A DNA stretch of 64,000 nt from an uncultured Draconibacterium sp. (GCF_963674925.1 NZ_OY771648.1:248001-312000); one strand, 5' to 3'. Positions 9,063 to 17,558 are shown, numbered from the stretch's first letter. Program-made: numbers and translations. Notes: generated by a model from the sequence alone, not told the origin.

Positions 9063-9413
9063 ATGGGAGTAATTGAAATAGAGGGAATGAAATTTTATGC
9101 CTATCACGGGCATTTTGCTGCCGAGCAAATTGTTGGCAACCACTTTGAAGTGTACCTGCGACTGGAAACAAACTGCGATGCCGCAGCCCAATCTGACAAT
9201 TTAGATGATGCACTGAACTACCAGGCTGTTTATGAAACCGTAAAAGAAGTGATGCAGATAAAATCGGCCTTGTTGGAAAATGTAAGCAAACGTATTCTGG
9301 ATACCCTTTACGACCGATTCCCTGCAATTGATAAGGCTCGCGTCAAAATCTCGAAAATGAATCCGCCAATGGGAGGAGAAATGGAACGGGTAAGCGTTAC
9401 AATGGAACGTTAA
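9063..9413 (+). CDS. folB: Dihydroneopterin aldolase
   Basis: This 116-residue enzyme cleaves 7,8-dihydroneopterin to 6-hydroxymethyl-7,8-dihydropterin and glycolaldehyde in folate synthesis (cytoplasm, oligomeric). The N-terminal IEGMKFYAYHGHFAAEQ holds the conserved active-site region with the family Glu and Tyr, LDDALNYQAVYETVKEVM is the typical FolB middle, and VKISKMNPPMGGEMERV carries the conserved Lys/Pro segment. Length is normal (about 115-125). It stands alone, divergent from glnS. Confidence 0.95.
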   Translation: MGVIEIEGMKFYAYHGHFAAEQIVGNHFEVYLRLETNCDAAAQSDNLDDALNYQAVYETVKEVMQIKSALLENVSKRILDTLYDRFPAIDKARVKISKMNPPMGGEMERVSVTMER

Positions 9414-9604
9414 AAATCAGTCGCAGTCTCAGTTAACAGCTAAAAGTGCACCCTAATTTGTTACTAACAGCTAGTGGCTTGCGGCTCGAAACTAATCAAT
9501 TCCATGTTATTAAATATTTAATCCCCAGCTCAATACTGACATTTATCAAATTATTCGAACTTCTTTTTCGTATTTTCGAAAAAAAATAATTCAACCTTAT
9601 ACTC

Positions 9605-9775
9605 ATGTTTTATAGTTCGACTAATTTAAACGAAGGGAAGTGCAGAAAATCGTGTGCTACCGAAAAGAAGCGAGAACTTCGCGAGGGAAATAATCCAAAA
9701 TCGACAGAAGCCGGTTGGCAGGTAGGTGCCAGCGACTTGCATGTAAATGCAAACTGGCAAAAACGCAGAAAATAA
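9605..9775 (+). CDS. Candidate small basic protein, 56 residues
   Basis: An ATG at 9605 opens a 56-codon frame ending at TAA 9773-9775. The product is polar, rich in Lys/Arg/Glu and Asn, with two Cys near the N-terminus (GKCRKSCATEKK) and no hydrophobic segment. It lies alone in the 429-nt gap between folB and tRNA-Cys, with an AT-rich stretch upstream. I do not recognise it. Its even residue usage and lack of repeats suggest a real small protein, but no start signal or partner proves it. The rest of the gap 9414-9842 holds only the tRNA promoter. Confidence 0.35.
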   Translation: MFYSSTNLNEGKCRKSCATEKKRELREGNNPKSTEAGWQVGASDLHVNANWQKRRK

Positions 9776-9794
9776 CACGATTTTATTTTTTGTG

Positions 9795-9824
9795 TTGCGA
9801 GAACTGCAAAATTTTATATTTTTG
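9795..9824 (+). promoter_or_regulatory. Promoter of tRNA-Cys
   Basis: TTG at 9795-9797, then 19 nt, then TATTTTTG at 9817-9824 matches the Bacteroidota -33/-7 pattern. The predicted start falls about a dozen nt before the tRNA 5' end at 9843. Confidence 0.7.
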
Positions 9825-9842
9825 CAGTCCGAAAACGTACAA

Positions 9843-9913
9843 GGTTCCTTGGCCGAGTGGCTAGGCAGCGGTCTGCAAAACCGTGTACGGCGGTTCGACT
9901 CCGCCAGGAACCT
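9843..9913 (+). tRNA. tRNA-Cys, anticodon GCA
   Basis: This is a 71-nt cloverleaf. Acceptor stem GGTTCCT (9843-9849) pairs with AGGAACC (9906-9912), with discriminator T at 9913. The D arm is GCC/GGC, the anticodon stem GCGGT/ACCGT has loop CTGCAAA (GCA at 9875-9877), and the T arm GGCGG/CCGCC has loop TTCGACT. CCA is not encoded. A promoter precedes it and a terminator follows. It marks the left edge of an AT-rich accessory region, a common position for integration sites. Confidence 0.97.
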
Positions 9914-9940
9914 CATAGCAGGAATGCAACGAACTAAAAA

Positions 9941-9967
9941 AGAGAATCTTAACGATTCTCTTTTTTC
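9941..9967 (+). terminator. Terminator after tRNA-Cys
   Basis: AGAGAATC (9941-9948) pairs with GATTCTCT (9954-9961), followed by a T-run. An A-run precedes it, so it may work in both directions and also end the minus-strand operon at 10158. Confidence 0.8.
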
Positions 9968-10157
9968 TTTTTGGGCAACTATTGGGCAACCTAAATATTT
10001 TAAAGCGTTTCTATCCACATCCTTCACAATAGAACTACCCATCGAATTTTCAAGAGAGACCATTCAATAAAAAAGACAGGTTATTTCCTGCCTTTTTCTC
10101 AGATCTGAATACTATAATTAAGATCTAAGAAGTAAAAAATCAGTTGAGAAAATCAAT

Positions 10158-11858
10158 CTAACTTGACGAGCCAACCAAAGTATTATACCTCTTAAGCAAT
10201 TTATTAAATTTAGCCAAGACATTGTACTTATCTAACAACCTTAAGAACCTTTCATTTGTAAAATATTTTGAATAAAACTCATGATAATAAAAGAAACCTT
10301 CAATTCCATATTTTGTTTTTAGGGCCAAATCTAAATTATAGTAGAATTCGTTTTCCTTATTATCCTTAGCACTTATTTCTGCTAAGGTTGTCATAAATGT
10401 CGCATTACCACTATCTTGCTCCAATGCCTTGTAAACATAATTGTATGCAGACGCAAGATCTCCAGCCTCCTGAAAATTAACGGCCATTGAATTATAAACC
10501 ATTTGAGAATTTGGAAATCTATTTAGAAGATCTTGAAATAATGATTCAACTTCTTCATGACTCAATTTATGTACCATTTTAAGTCCCTGACAGTAAAGAA
10601 CCTCAACAAAAACATTAATTCTATTATTATCTTTTTCTGTCGCAACTGCCTTTTTCAAATAACCTAATCCCTCTACCCCCAAATCATAATTATCTGACAA
10701 ATGATAAAGCAAAACGAGCGCATACCCTAAATGACTCAATAGAGTTGGATTCTTCGGTTCAATCCGAATGGCTCTTCTCAGTACAGAAATTTCCTCTTCC
10801 TTTTGGAGATTTTCATAATAATAGATTGCCAACTCTCTTAAAACATCAACATTATTCTTGTTTAGTTTTAAAGCATACTTCAACTCATTCTCAAACGCTT
10901 TATCTCTCGGAAGTTTCATTGCCTTTGAATAAACTTCATCAGATTTTAAAATTGAATTATAACTTTCCAATTCTTCTTGAGAGAAATTGGCAATAACTTT
11001 TAATATTTTAAAATAATCATTGGATATTGAGACAGAGTCTGGCTTAAAGTCTCCTGTTATCTTAAAAGATTCTTCTATCTCAAGATCCCTGTCTGTATGA
11101 ATTAAATAAATTTCATCAACCAGTTTTTCCTTTGAATCATTTCCGGAATTTAGTTGATAATATACCTGTGCAACAATTTTGTTCTTGATAGTTTTTTCTT
11201 CCGGGGAATTTCCTCCTGGTATTCTTGTTAATACAAAATGAGTTTTAATATTGTTTCCAGAAATACTTTTTGTCCTTTTAATAGACTTAATAATCTGTTT
11301 TGAACCTTCAATATTCTCAAGATTATTTGCAGAAAAAACCATCACCTCATCAGCCAATATAGACATTGTAATAGCAGAGGTCTCCGTATATCCTGTTCTG
11401 GAATCAATCAACAAATAATCAGGATCATATCTTTCCCTAATTGCCTCCTTAAGATTCAAGAAAAATTCCACCCCCTCACTTTCTTCTTGATAAAACATAT
11501 CTCCCCAATTAATTGAAGAAAGCTTCTTCCAATATTGAGAAGAGGTGCTATTTCCTGCACACATCAAATTTATAGCATTTCTATTTCGAATGTTGACAAT
11601 AAATGATTTAACATACTTTGACAAGTCTTCATCAACCAGACCTTCAGAGTAAAACTTATAAATATAGTCAACCAGCCCCTGCTTAACACTATCGCGTAAC
11701 ACAAAATCCTTAAACTTATAATGCACTCCCGGTGCCTCAAGGTCAAAGTCAATAATGAAAACTTTTTTACCAAATTCATTTAATCTTTTGGCGATATTGG
11801 AAAGTGCCAACGTTCTGCCCACTCCCCCTTTGTATGAATAAAATGTAATTGTTTTCAT
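10158..11858 (-). CDS. KGGVGR-variant ParA-like ATPase with C-terminal TPRs
   Basis: This 566-residue protein has an N-terminal deviant Walker A YSYKGGVGRT (residues 8-17) with the signature Lys10 and Arg in place of the usual Lys of KGGVGKT. Then come IIDFDLEAPG (Walker A' region, 35-44) and LLIDSRTGYTE near 150, so it belongs to the MinD/ParA SIMIBI fold in the KGGVGR variant group. Residues from about 325 to 540 form a run of helical TPR-like units (LRELAIYYYEN, LLSHLGYALVLL, YNSMAVNFQEAGD). It is the last gene of a tight operon, 2 nt after the XRE gene. ParA-like ATPases usually act as switches in positioning or partner recruitment. Here TPRs suggest protein binding, and the company of a nucleotidyltransferase-like protein suggests a defence or toxin-control module (inference). 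Confidence 0.8.
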   Translation of the reverse strand: MKTITFYSYKGGVGRTLALSNIAKRLNEFGKKVFIIDFDLEAPGVHYKFKDFVLRDSVKQGLVDYIYKFYSEGLVDEDLSKYVKSFIVNIRNRNAINLMCAGNSTSSQYWKKLSSINWGDMFYQEESEGVEFFLNLKEAIRERYDPDYLLIDSRTGYTETSAITMSILADEVMVFSANNLENIEGSKQIIKSIKRTKSISGNNIKTHFVLTRIPGGNSPEEKTIKNKIVAQVYYQLNSGNDSKEKLVDEIYLIHTDRDLEIEESFKITGDFKPDSVSISNDYFKILKVIANFSQEELESYNSILKSDEVYSKAMKLPRDKAFENELKYALKLNKNNVDVLRELAIYYYENLQKEEEISVLRRAIRIEPKNPTLLSHLGYALVLLYHLSDNYDLGVEGLGYLKKAVATEKDNNRINVFVEVLYCQGLKMVHKLSHEEVESLFQDLLNRFPNSQMVYNSMAVNFQEAGDLASAYNYVYKALEQDSGNATFMTTLAEISAKDNKENEFYYNLDLALKTKYGIEGFFYYHEFYSKYFTNERFLRLLDKYNVLAKFNKLLKRYNTLVGSSS

Positions 11859-11860
11859 AA

Positions 11861-12391
11861 TTACTCTCCAATTGACATTAATAAACCTTCTTTGGAAATT
11901 TCATCTTTTTTTTGATCAAGTTTTTCTTGAGATATAATTGTCGGTTTTAAATGTATTACTCTTGCTTCTGTTTGAGGTTTAAGAATTATTGACACATTCA
12001 TATCCAAAGCATCAACGATCTGCACAACACGCTCCAGGTTTGCCTTATTATAATCCTGTATCTCATAACGCTGTATTTGCTGCTCCGCAATTTCAATTTT
12101 CTTTGCCAAATCACCTTGCGTATAGCCAGCTTTAATTCTTGCTTTAACTATTGCCTTAGGGAATTCACGCATACTGCTAATTGCAATTTCCTTACAATTC
12201 AATAACTCTTCATATTCAGCAGCCTCAAGACTCAACTTATCTCTTTGCGCACTCATTAGGTTAGCACTCATCTCTATCTCAACAGGATGCCGCCCCTCAT
12301 CCTTTAGGAGACTAATCTCTTTTTCAATTAGAGAATCAAATTCTTTAAGTTTCTCTTTGGCTTTTTTATACTGACTATTACTCCTAATCAT
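11861..12391 (-). CDS. XRE-family HTH regulator with N-terminal coiled coil
   Basis: This 176-residue protein has a charged helical N-terminus (about 1-65, KAKEKLKEFDSLIEKE, likely coiled coil). A helix-turn-helix of the XRE/Cro type follows at about 80-135 (VKARIKAGYTQGDLAKKIEI, then QQIQRYEIQDYNKANLERV), then a short tail. The HTH core resembles antitoxins of HigA/HipB type. The gene lies 2 nt after the DUF6932 gene and 2 nt before the ATPase, and a palindrome pair near the operon start (12865-12970) is a likely operator, so autoregulation is probable. It may be antitoxin, regulator or both. Confidence 0.85.
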   Translation of the reverse strand: MIRSNSQYKKAKEKLKEFDSLIEKEISLLKDEGRHPVEIEMSANLMSAQRDKLSLEAAEYEELLNCKEIAISSMREFPKAIVKARIKAGYTQGDLAKKIEIAEQQIQRYEIQDYNKANLERVVQIVDALDMNVSIILKPQTEARVIHLKPTIISQEKLDQKKDEISKEGLLMSIGE

Positions 12392-12393
12392 AT

Positions 12394-12864
12394 CTAAAGT
12401 TTTATTAGTAAAATACCTTTGGAAGTTCCTGTACGATCCTTTTGAAAAAAATCGATAAAGGGAATTTTCTTCCCATGATCAAAACCTGCGGGCGCCTGTG
12501 AAAGAAATGCCTCCCCACAATATTTCTTTTTTTGCTCTTCGCGAGGAGGACTAAATTCCATCAACTCTGGGTACATATTTTTAACTTTATCCCAATCTAT
12601 CTTAACACTGATGTCCCAACATGCGTCATAATCTCCTGGTTCCAATTTATTTGTAATAAAGCTACCATCTAAATAGAAATTCTCGCATCCAACATCTCTT
12701 AAGGCTGCGAGCATCTTCTTAAGCCCCCGAATCAGTTCTTTTCTCTTTGGACTAAAACTATAATGCTTTTCGATCTCGTCGATCGTTACTTCATAAATAC
12801 CAGGTGGCAAATTACCGTTACCATCATATTCTATACTACCATCTTCTTTCAATCTCAGTTTCAC
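12394..12864 (-). CDS. DUF6932-like, nucleotidyltransferase-fold protein
   Basis: This is a 156-residue protein with a GTG start at 12864. The N-terminus LPPGIYEVTIDEIEKHY and the following RKELIRGLKKML resemble DUF6932 proteins. The key block YLDGSFITNKLEPGDYDACWD (residues 65-84) has G67-S68 and D78-x-D80, the metal-binding pattern of minimal nucleotidyltransferases (GS...DxD). Proteins of this fold act as toxins or antitoxins that add nucleotides to tRNA or to other proteins; which applies here is unknown. It is the first gene of the operon with XRE and KGGVGR ATPase. The family name is from memory and moderately sure; the fold motif is visible. Confidence 0.65.
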   Translation of the reverse strand: MKLRLKEDGSIEYDGNGNLPPGIYEVTIDEIEKHYSFSPKRKELIRGLKKMLAALRDVGCENFYLDGSFITNKLEPGDYDACWDISVKIDWDKVKNMYPELMEFSPPREEQKKKYCGEAFLSQAPAGFDHGKKIPFIDFFQKDRTGTSKGILLIKL

Positions 12865-12970
12865 AACAATATTGTTTGGTTAGCGCAACTAAAGTATGAA
12901 TTTATAGCGACTAATACAAACTGTTCCTGATGCTATACAATCCCTTTAACGCAAACACAACACTATTGTT
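12865..12970 (-). promoter_or_regulatory. Operator pair and promoter of the DUF6932-XRE-KGGVGR operon
   Basis: A perfect 12-bp palindrome AACAATATTGTT (12865-12876) abuts the GTG start, and a near copy AACACTATTGTT lies at 12959-12970. Both are followed by TTGGTT on the plus strand. Between them on the minus strand lie TTTG (12917-12920) and, after 20 nt, TACTTTAG (12889-12896), close to the TTTG-N19/21-TAnnTTTG promoter. The layout fits repression by the operon's XRE protein (inference). Confidence 0.6.
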
Positions 12971-13119
12971 TGGTTTTTAGTGCAATAAATTCATTTATGA
13001 AAGAACGGAACATTGCCTAATTGAACAAATCTCAATCCCCAATCAATGGCAGGCCAATGAAGTTAACCCCCTTTTTGCGATTTTAAAATCCCTGAAGAAT
13101 ATCTCTAAAATAAACGATC

Positions 13120-13890
13120 CTATCTCTTTATACTATTCGAGTCCATTATACTTAAAGCTAAATCAATATCAGTAAGATAATTTACCTGGATAGGATTTTC
13201 AAAGTATTCTTTTTTCAACTTTATAGATTCCTTCAAGTATAAATCAAGACCAAGATCAAACCTTCGTGAAGTCGGAAATGAAAAAAGATGCCCTAAAAAC
13301 TCTACTTCATAGAAACCATAGTCATCAAGCAAATACCCAAATTTATCTCGACGCGAAAACCCTGGTTCCTCCAGTTCTTTATCCATCATAAGCATCATTG
13401 GATTCTTCCTGGGAAAATACAAAAGAGGATAATCACCAATATTTCGTCGGGCAAATTCTCTTATAAAGTCAAACCTATCTTGCAATGAATCACCATTAAC
13501 TCTCTCATTTTCTTCTAAAAAGACTTTGTATATCCCTCTTTTAAACTGCCTACATAATTTAGCCTGAAATCCTGGCTTGAGCTTAAATGATTGTTTCAAC
13601 ACTAAATTTAATGGGTCTGTTTTTATTTCAAAAAAGATTGACTTAAATCTACTTAGTGGCTTGTTCTTCCCAATATTTTCTTTTGTAAGAAGACGATACC
13701 TTGTAATATTAAAGGCTTCTTTAAAAACTGTTTCTATTGGCGGTGTACCATTGGATCCAAAATAGTGGTTGCATTCATCACAAACATTCTCACAAGTTAG
13801 TTTCCCTCCCAACGACTGTGGCACAATGTGAGCCATTTTATCAAAGGTAGTCGACCTTTCGTCCCTATTACACCAAATACAAACTCTCAT
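13120..13890 (-). CDS. HNH endonuclease (HNH_5-like)
   Basis: This 256-residue protein starts at ATG 13890; an upstream GTG at 13914 is less likely. It opens with a zinc-knuckle pair C4-x2-C7 (CIWC), then MAHIVPQSLGG with H21, and C37-x2-C40-N-H (CDECNHYFG). This is the order of the beta-beta-alpha-metal nucleases in the HNH_5 group. The remaining 200 residues are unassigned, with aromatic and basic character, and may recognise target DNA or RNA. It stands alone between the DUF6932 operon and the divergent Abi-alpha gene. Likely a restriction or phage-defence nuclease (inference). The 12971-13119 gap shows no gene. Confidence 0.75.
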   Translation of the reverse strand: MRVCIWCNRDERSTTFDKMAHIVPQSLGGKLTCENVCDECNHYFGSNGTPPIETVFKEAFNITRYRLLTKENIGKNKPLSRFKSIFFEIKTDPLNLVLKQSFKLKPGFQAKLCRQFKRGIYKVFLEENERVNGDSLQDRFDFIREFARRNIGDYPLLYFPRKNPMMLMMDKELEEPGFSRRDKFGYLLDDYGFYEVEFLGHLFSFPTSRRFDLGLDLYLKESIKLKKEYFENPIQVNYLTDIDLALSIMDSNSIKR

Positions 13891-13975
13891 AATACTATAT
13901 TTTAAATAAAACACCTACAACCCACTCATATTAAACAAGTAAAACACACACCTCCTTTCGAAAATTTCCAATATA

Positions 13976-14015
13976 ATTTCATGTTTATCCTACAACATGA
14001 ATAAGACATGAAAAT
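13976..14015. promoter_or_regulatory. Inverted repeat between divergent HNH and Abi-alpha genes
   Basis: ATTTCATGTTT (13976-13986) faces ACATGAAAAT (14006-14015), with an inner ACATGAATAA. It is centred in the shared intergenic region, about 50 nt before the ATG at 14068, and may be an operator for either gene. Confidence 0.35.
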
Positions 14016-14067
14016 TAATGGCAATTTATTACATTTACCACATTGATCAACAACATACTCTTGAACT

Positions 14068-14685
14068 ATGCTCGAACCTGAATCAACACAAAAAGCTATA
14101 GAAACAGTAACACTATTTCTTGAAAAGATCGTTAATCCTCCTTTAAATGAATTAGGATTGCTATTTCAAGATAAAGTAAGGCTCTGGCGGTTTAACAATC
14201 AACTCAAGATAGTTGCCAAAGCGCAAAAAATGGTTGAAGAACATAATATCTCAGTCCAACCGGTATCCTTAAAAATATTAGCCCCTTTATTAGACATGGG
14301 ATCACTGGAGGAAGATGAAAACTTACAAGATATGTGGGCTCATTTGTTAGCTAATTATGCAAACAAAGAGCTTCATCTAAAGTCAACAATATTCCCATTC
14401 ATTTTGTCCCAACTTTCCAATAGAGAGGCCGTAGTTTTAAACTACAATTTCCAAACAGAAGAATTAGGGTATTTTGAAAATAAATCAGATGAAAACAACT
14501 TTTTCGAATTAGAAGAATATGAGCTGATGAATTTACTGCGACTAAGACTTCTTGCTGAACAATATTCTACTAATAAGGCACTCGCCGGTTTTGCACCAGG
14601 ACTATCGTCTTCACTTAGAGTAAAAACTCATTTAACGCCTTTGGCTGATGAATTTTTGAAAGCTTGTACTAAAGTTAGTAGATGA
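14068..14685 (+). CDS. Abi-alpha (DUF4393)-like protein
   Basis: This 205-residue protein is helical throughout with no signal peptide. The segment FLEKIVNPPLNELGLLFQDKVRLWRFNNQLKI near the N-terminus, VSLKILAPLLDMGSLEEDENLQDMWAHLLANYA in the middle and SQLSNREAVVLN match the pattern of Abi-alpha proteins, a family placed among abortive-infection genes. The biochemical activity of the family is not established to my knowledge. It is the only plus-strand gene of the island, divergent from the HNH gene and convergent with the membrane protein at 14729. It may be a stand-alone defence gene. Confidence 0.7.
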   Translation: MLEPESTQKAIETVTLFLEKIVNPPLNELGLLFQDKVRLWRFNNQLKIVAKAQKMVEEHNISVQPVSLKILAPLLDMGSLEEDENLQDMWAHLLANYANKELHLKSTIFPFILSQLSNREAVVLNYNFQTEELGYFENKSDENNFFELEEYELMNLLRLRLLAEQYSTNKALAGFAPGLSSSLRVKTHLTPLADEFLKACTKVSR

Positions 14686-14728
14686 TATTCTATCACACCT
14701 TCAGCACTCATGTTTTTACAATTAAAGA

Positions 14729-15616
14729 CTAATCCTCCCAAGCCTCCTGCTTTTTTTGTTCTTTTTTCCTCTCTTTCCTTTGAAAATATATTGTGATAAC
14801 AACTACAATGAAAATATTGACAACAACATTTACAAGGTAGTTAATCCATGGCATATTGTTAATCACAGGTATGAAGCCAAGCAACCACTGGAATAGCCAC
14901 AACCATAAGGCCAGAAATGGAAAAACCATAAAAAGACCTATGAATGCACTTAGCTTATTTCCTTCCTTCATGTAGAAGGGAACAAATAACATTAGAATGA
15001 AAGCGAAAATCGCTAATGTTATTATTAATATTCCAGATGTAACAGTGTGCCACAGTCTTGATCTATATCTTATTCTCTCATTTGTCGAATGAGCTAGAAC
15101 CACATTTTTTTCCGGTTGACAATTATTATCCAAAATTGAATCCCAATTTACTCCAACCCGAAATTCATAAGAATATACTGAATCTCCCAAAAGAAATGTT
15201 GAATCGGTTAAGGAACCACTATTCTCTCCACTTGAAATTGAATCAAGAATCAAGTATTGAGTTATATCCTTTCCGGGGACCCTATCAGGACGATGAGCTC
15301 CTACATCCGGTTTAAAATCTTCTCTACTAAATAACTCAACAAAACCATTAATAATATTCTTTCTTTCAATCACCTTTTGTTCCGCCTCATCAATAAATTC
15401 AATAAGAACATTATTATCTGGCCGTTGCTCTTTTAAATTTTCAAATTCTTTTACCAGAGCTGTCTTCTGCCTGAGTTCATAGTAAAAAGTAAATCCAAAT
15501 AGATTATCAAAAAGTAATGCAATCATGACAATCACAACAAATAAGATAATTCGAGATCCTTTTGAGATATTATTGTCAAAAAATACATTAACTACCTTAG
15601 AGAGGGCATCCCACAT
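14729..15616 (-). CDS. Unknown membrane protein with about four TM helices
   Basis: This 295-residue protein is not recognised. One hydrophobic helix lies near residues 22-42 (ILFVVIVMIALLFDNLFGF), then an extracytoplasmic or cytoplasmic soluble part of about 150 residues with a coiled-coil-like start (KEFENLKEQ to AEQKVIERK). Three more hydrophobic helices fall at about 190-285 (ILIITLAIFAFILMLFV, FIGLFMVFPFLALWLWLF, VVVNIFIVVVITIYF). The tail is strongly basic/acidic (RKERKKEQKKQEAWED). It follows the PD-(D/E)XK nuclease gene by 88 nt on the same strand, so it may be part of the same unit as the channel and nuclease. Confidence 0.7.
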   Translation of the reverse strand: MWDALSKVVNVFFDNNISKGSRIILFVVIVMIALLFDNLFGFTFYYELRQKTALVKEFENLKEQRPDNNVLIEFIDEAEQKVIERKNIINGFVELFSREDFKPDVGAHRPDRVPGKDITQYLILDSISSGENSGSLTDSTFLLGDSVYSYEFRVGVNWDSILDNNCQPEKNVVLAHSTNERIRYRSRLWHTVTSGILIITLAIFAFILMLFVPFYMKEGNKLSAFIGLFMVFPFLALWLWLFQWLLGFIPVINNMPWINYLVNVVVNIFIVVVITIYFQRKERKKEQKKQEAWED

Positions 15617-15704
15617 ATTTCCTTATGATTTATAGTAAATATTAGATCCGTATTCCCGAATTTAAGACGATAAGACATCATGACATATTTTTTGGTTGTC
15701 AAAA

Positions 15705-17558
15705 TCACTTTTTAATAGCCTTCAATATCCTCTCCTCCTTAATCAGTACATCTTTCATAAGCAACTGATATGGAAACTGCTTATGCTTAGAACTTCTGAA
15801 ACACTCAAGAATATTCATTAATGAACCGGCAGTAATTAGTGACAAGTTAATTTCAAACTGCAGGTCACAATCATTTACAAATTCATCACTAAACTCAGGC
15901 GCAATGATCAAGGATTTAACCACATTCAATCCATTTGATTTTGCAAGATCTACATAGGATTTAACCTGTCTTGAGACAGAGCTGAATTTATTATATCCAC
16001 TTTCCTTAACAGTCTTGCATTCAACTATCATGATGTTGTCTTCTCCCAAATTCAGCACAATATCGATTTTGTTTTTTGCGGTATTCAGTTTCTCTTTAAG
16101 AGCCTCATCTACATTCATGCCAAGTTGAGCAAATATTGTTTTTGTCAACTCTTCGAACTTTAATCCTAACTCACTTTCTTTGATTATTATCCCATTCTCT
16201 TTGAGTTCAGCCAGATTCCTAAAACCAATTGCTTCATAGTTCTCTATTAACAGATTCTCAGAATCTTTGTACTCTTCCAGTATATTATACACCAGGTCGC
16301 CTCTTGATTTTAATCCCTGAGATGATACAAAGTCTTTAATGAGTTCAATAGGCAGAATGTCAAGAATATCTCTTGGCTTAATATTATAATCCAGTAAAGT
16401 TGAACTATTAAGAACTATCTCTTCCGGCATTTCAAATTCCTTCAAGACAACCTTTCGGAAAGTGGTTAATCCTTCGTTCAGATCGATTAAAAGTTTCTCA
16501 TAACCTTCAATCGAGATGCCAACCTTTTCATCCTTCTCTGCTTCTTCAAAATAATTGATAATATTCTCAATTTTATCCTCAACAGTGCTTCCGCGAAGTG
16601 GCGATTCCATCTTTAGGCCTTTCTCCCAAATCTCATTGATAACCTTCTTCTTCTCCGTCAGGTTAGTTCCATTTTTGTATATTTCGTCTGACAGGACATC
16701 GGAAAATGAAACACCTTCGTTTATAATTCTCTTTACTTTTGTATCAAAATCAATTTCACGTGTATCGATTCCATGCTCCCGACATATCATATTCACCTGA
16801 GGTTCTCGCAACACCTTCAATACTCTTCTGAAGTATTTATCGGCGATTTCCTTTTTTCGAATCTTTCTTAGACTCCGGACCACCTCATCAGCAACAAATA
16901 TTGTATTTAGCTTTCTGGAATAAAATATTACTCCAATATTTTTCAGAGAATTTATTACATCATCAATATCCATCTTAACCGGAGGAATAATCATGTAATT
17001 TATTAATTTGATTTCTTCTTGCGACAAACCCAATTGTTTGTTAAGGGTAAGAAGAATTGATAATTCATCATCTGTGATTTTTGCATCCCTATTGTTTTCG
17101 CTATCATTAAAATAAGCGGTCTCTACACAAGCTCTATAGACCTTATAGTCTCTTTTACGACACTCTTCAATATCTGATTTTTCGTCGTTTATTTTGGCTT
17201 GAAGCTCCTTAACCTTGTTCTTAATGTATAGCAATTCCTTATCGTACAATTTCGCAAACCATTCTCTTTTCAATATGCAATTACCATCCCTGATAATAAT
17301 ATCCATAAGTATATCGAGCTGAGATGTTGTATTGACAAATTCAGATTTCACGGTATTCGCAAATTCAGTCTCAATAAGGCTGAAGACCTTGGCAATATTA
17401 ATACTGTCTACACTTTTTAAATCATAAGATCCTTCTGAAAGAATTTTATCTATATCCTTACTGTTTTTAGGATTATTGGATTTTATGCTGTCTACGATTT
17501 TTAGGAATGCGTTCTTCTCTAAAGAATTCACATTATCAAGAATTTTTTCGAGTTTCAT
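15705..17558 (-). CDS. PD-(D/E)XK nuclease with long helical N-terminus
   Basis: This is a 617-residue protein. Residues 1-450 are mostly helical and charged and are not recognised. The C-terminal part (about 460-570) has the restriction-endonuclease fold pattern: E469/E470 in LKFEELTKTIF, D499 in KIDIVLNL and E513-x-K515 in MIVECKTVKES, then SRQVKSYVDLAKSNG and VVKSLIIAPEFS as in Mrr/archaeal Holliday-type nucleases. All catalytic residues are present. The gene overlaps the 3' end of the channel gene by 23 nt, so the two are translationally linked. A nuclease coupled to a membrane channel is unusual and suggests a defence pair with sensor and effector roles (inference). Confidence 0.8.
   Translation of the reverse strand: MKLEKILDNVNSLEKNAFLKIVDSIKSNNPKNSKDIDKILSEGSYDLKSVDSINIAKVFSLIETEFANTVKSEFVNTTSQLDILMDIIIRDGNCILKREWFAKLYDKELLYIKNKVKELQAKINDEKSDIEECRKRDYKVYRACVETAYFNDSENNRDAKITDDELSILLTLNKQLGLSQEEIKLINYMIIPPVKMDIDDVINSLKNIGVIFYSRKLNTIFVADEVVRSLRKIRKKEIADKYFRRVLKVLREPQVNMICREHGIDTREIDFDTKVKRIINEGVSFSDVLSDEIYKNGTNLTEKKKVINEIWEKGLKMESPLRGSTVEDKIENIINYFEEAEKDEKVGISIEGYEKLLIDLNEGLTTFRKVVLKEFEMPEEIVLNSSTLLDYNIKPRDILDILPIELIKDFVSSQGLKSRGDLVYNILEEYKDSENLLIENYEAIGFRNLAELKENGIIIKESELGLKFEELTKTIFAQLGMNVDEALKEKLNTAKNKIDIVLNLGEDNIMIVECKTVKESGYNKFSSVSRQVKSYVDLAKSNGLNVVKSLIIAPEFSDEFVNDCDLQFEINLSLITAGSLMNILECFRSSKHKQFPYQLLMKDVLIKEERILKAIKK

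Noticed and set aside
9626..10070. Frames on both strands that run across the tRNA-Cys gene (145 and 107 codons)
   Set aside because: They include the tRNA and its terminator and cannot be real genes as read.
14068..14685. Abi-alpha gene as part of the channel-nuclease unit
   Set aside because: It is on the opposite strand and convergent with the membrane protein gene, so it is not co-transcribed.
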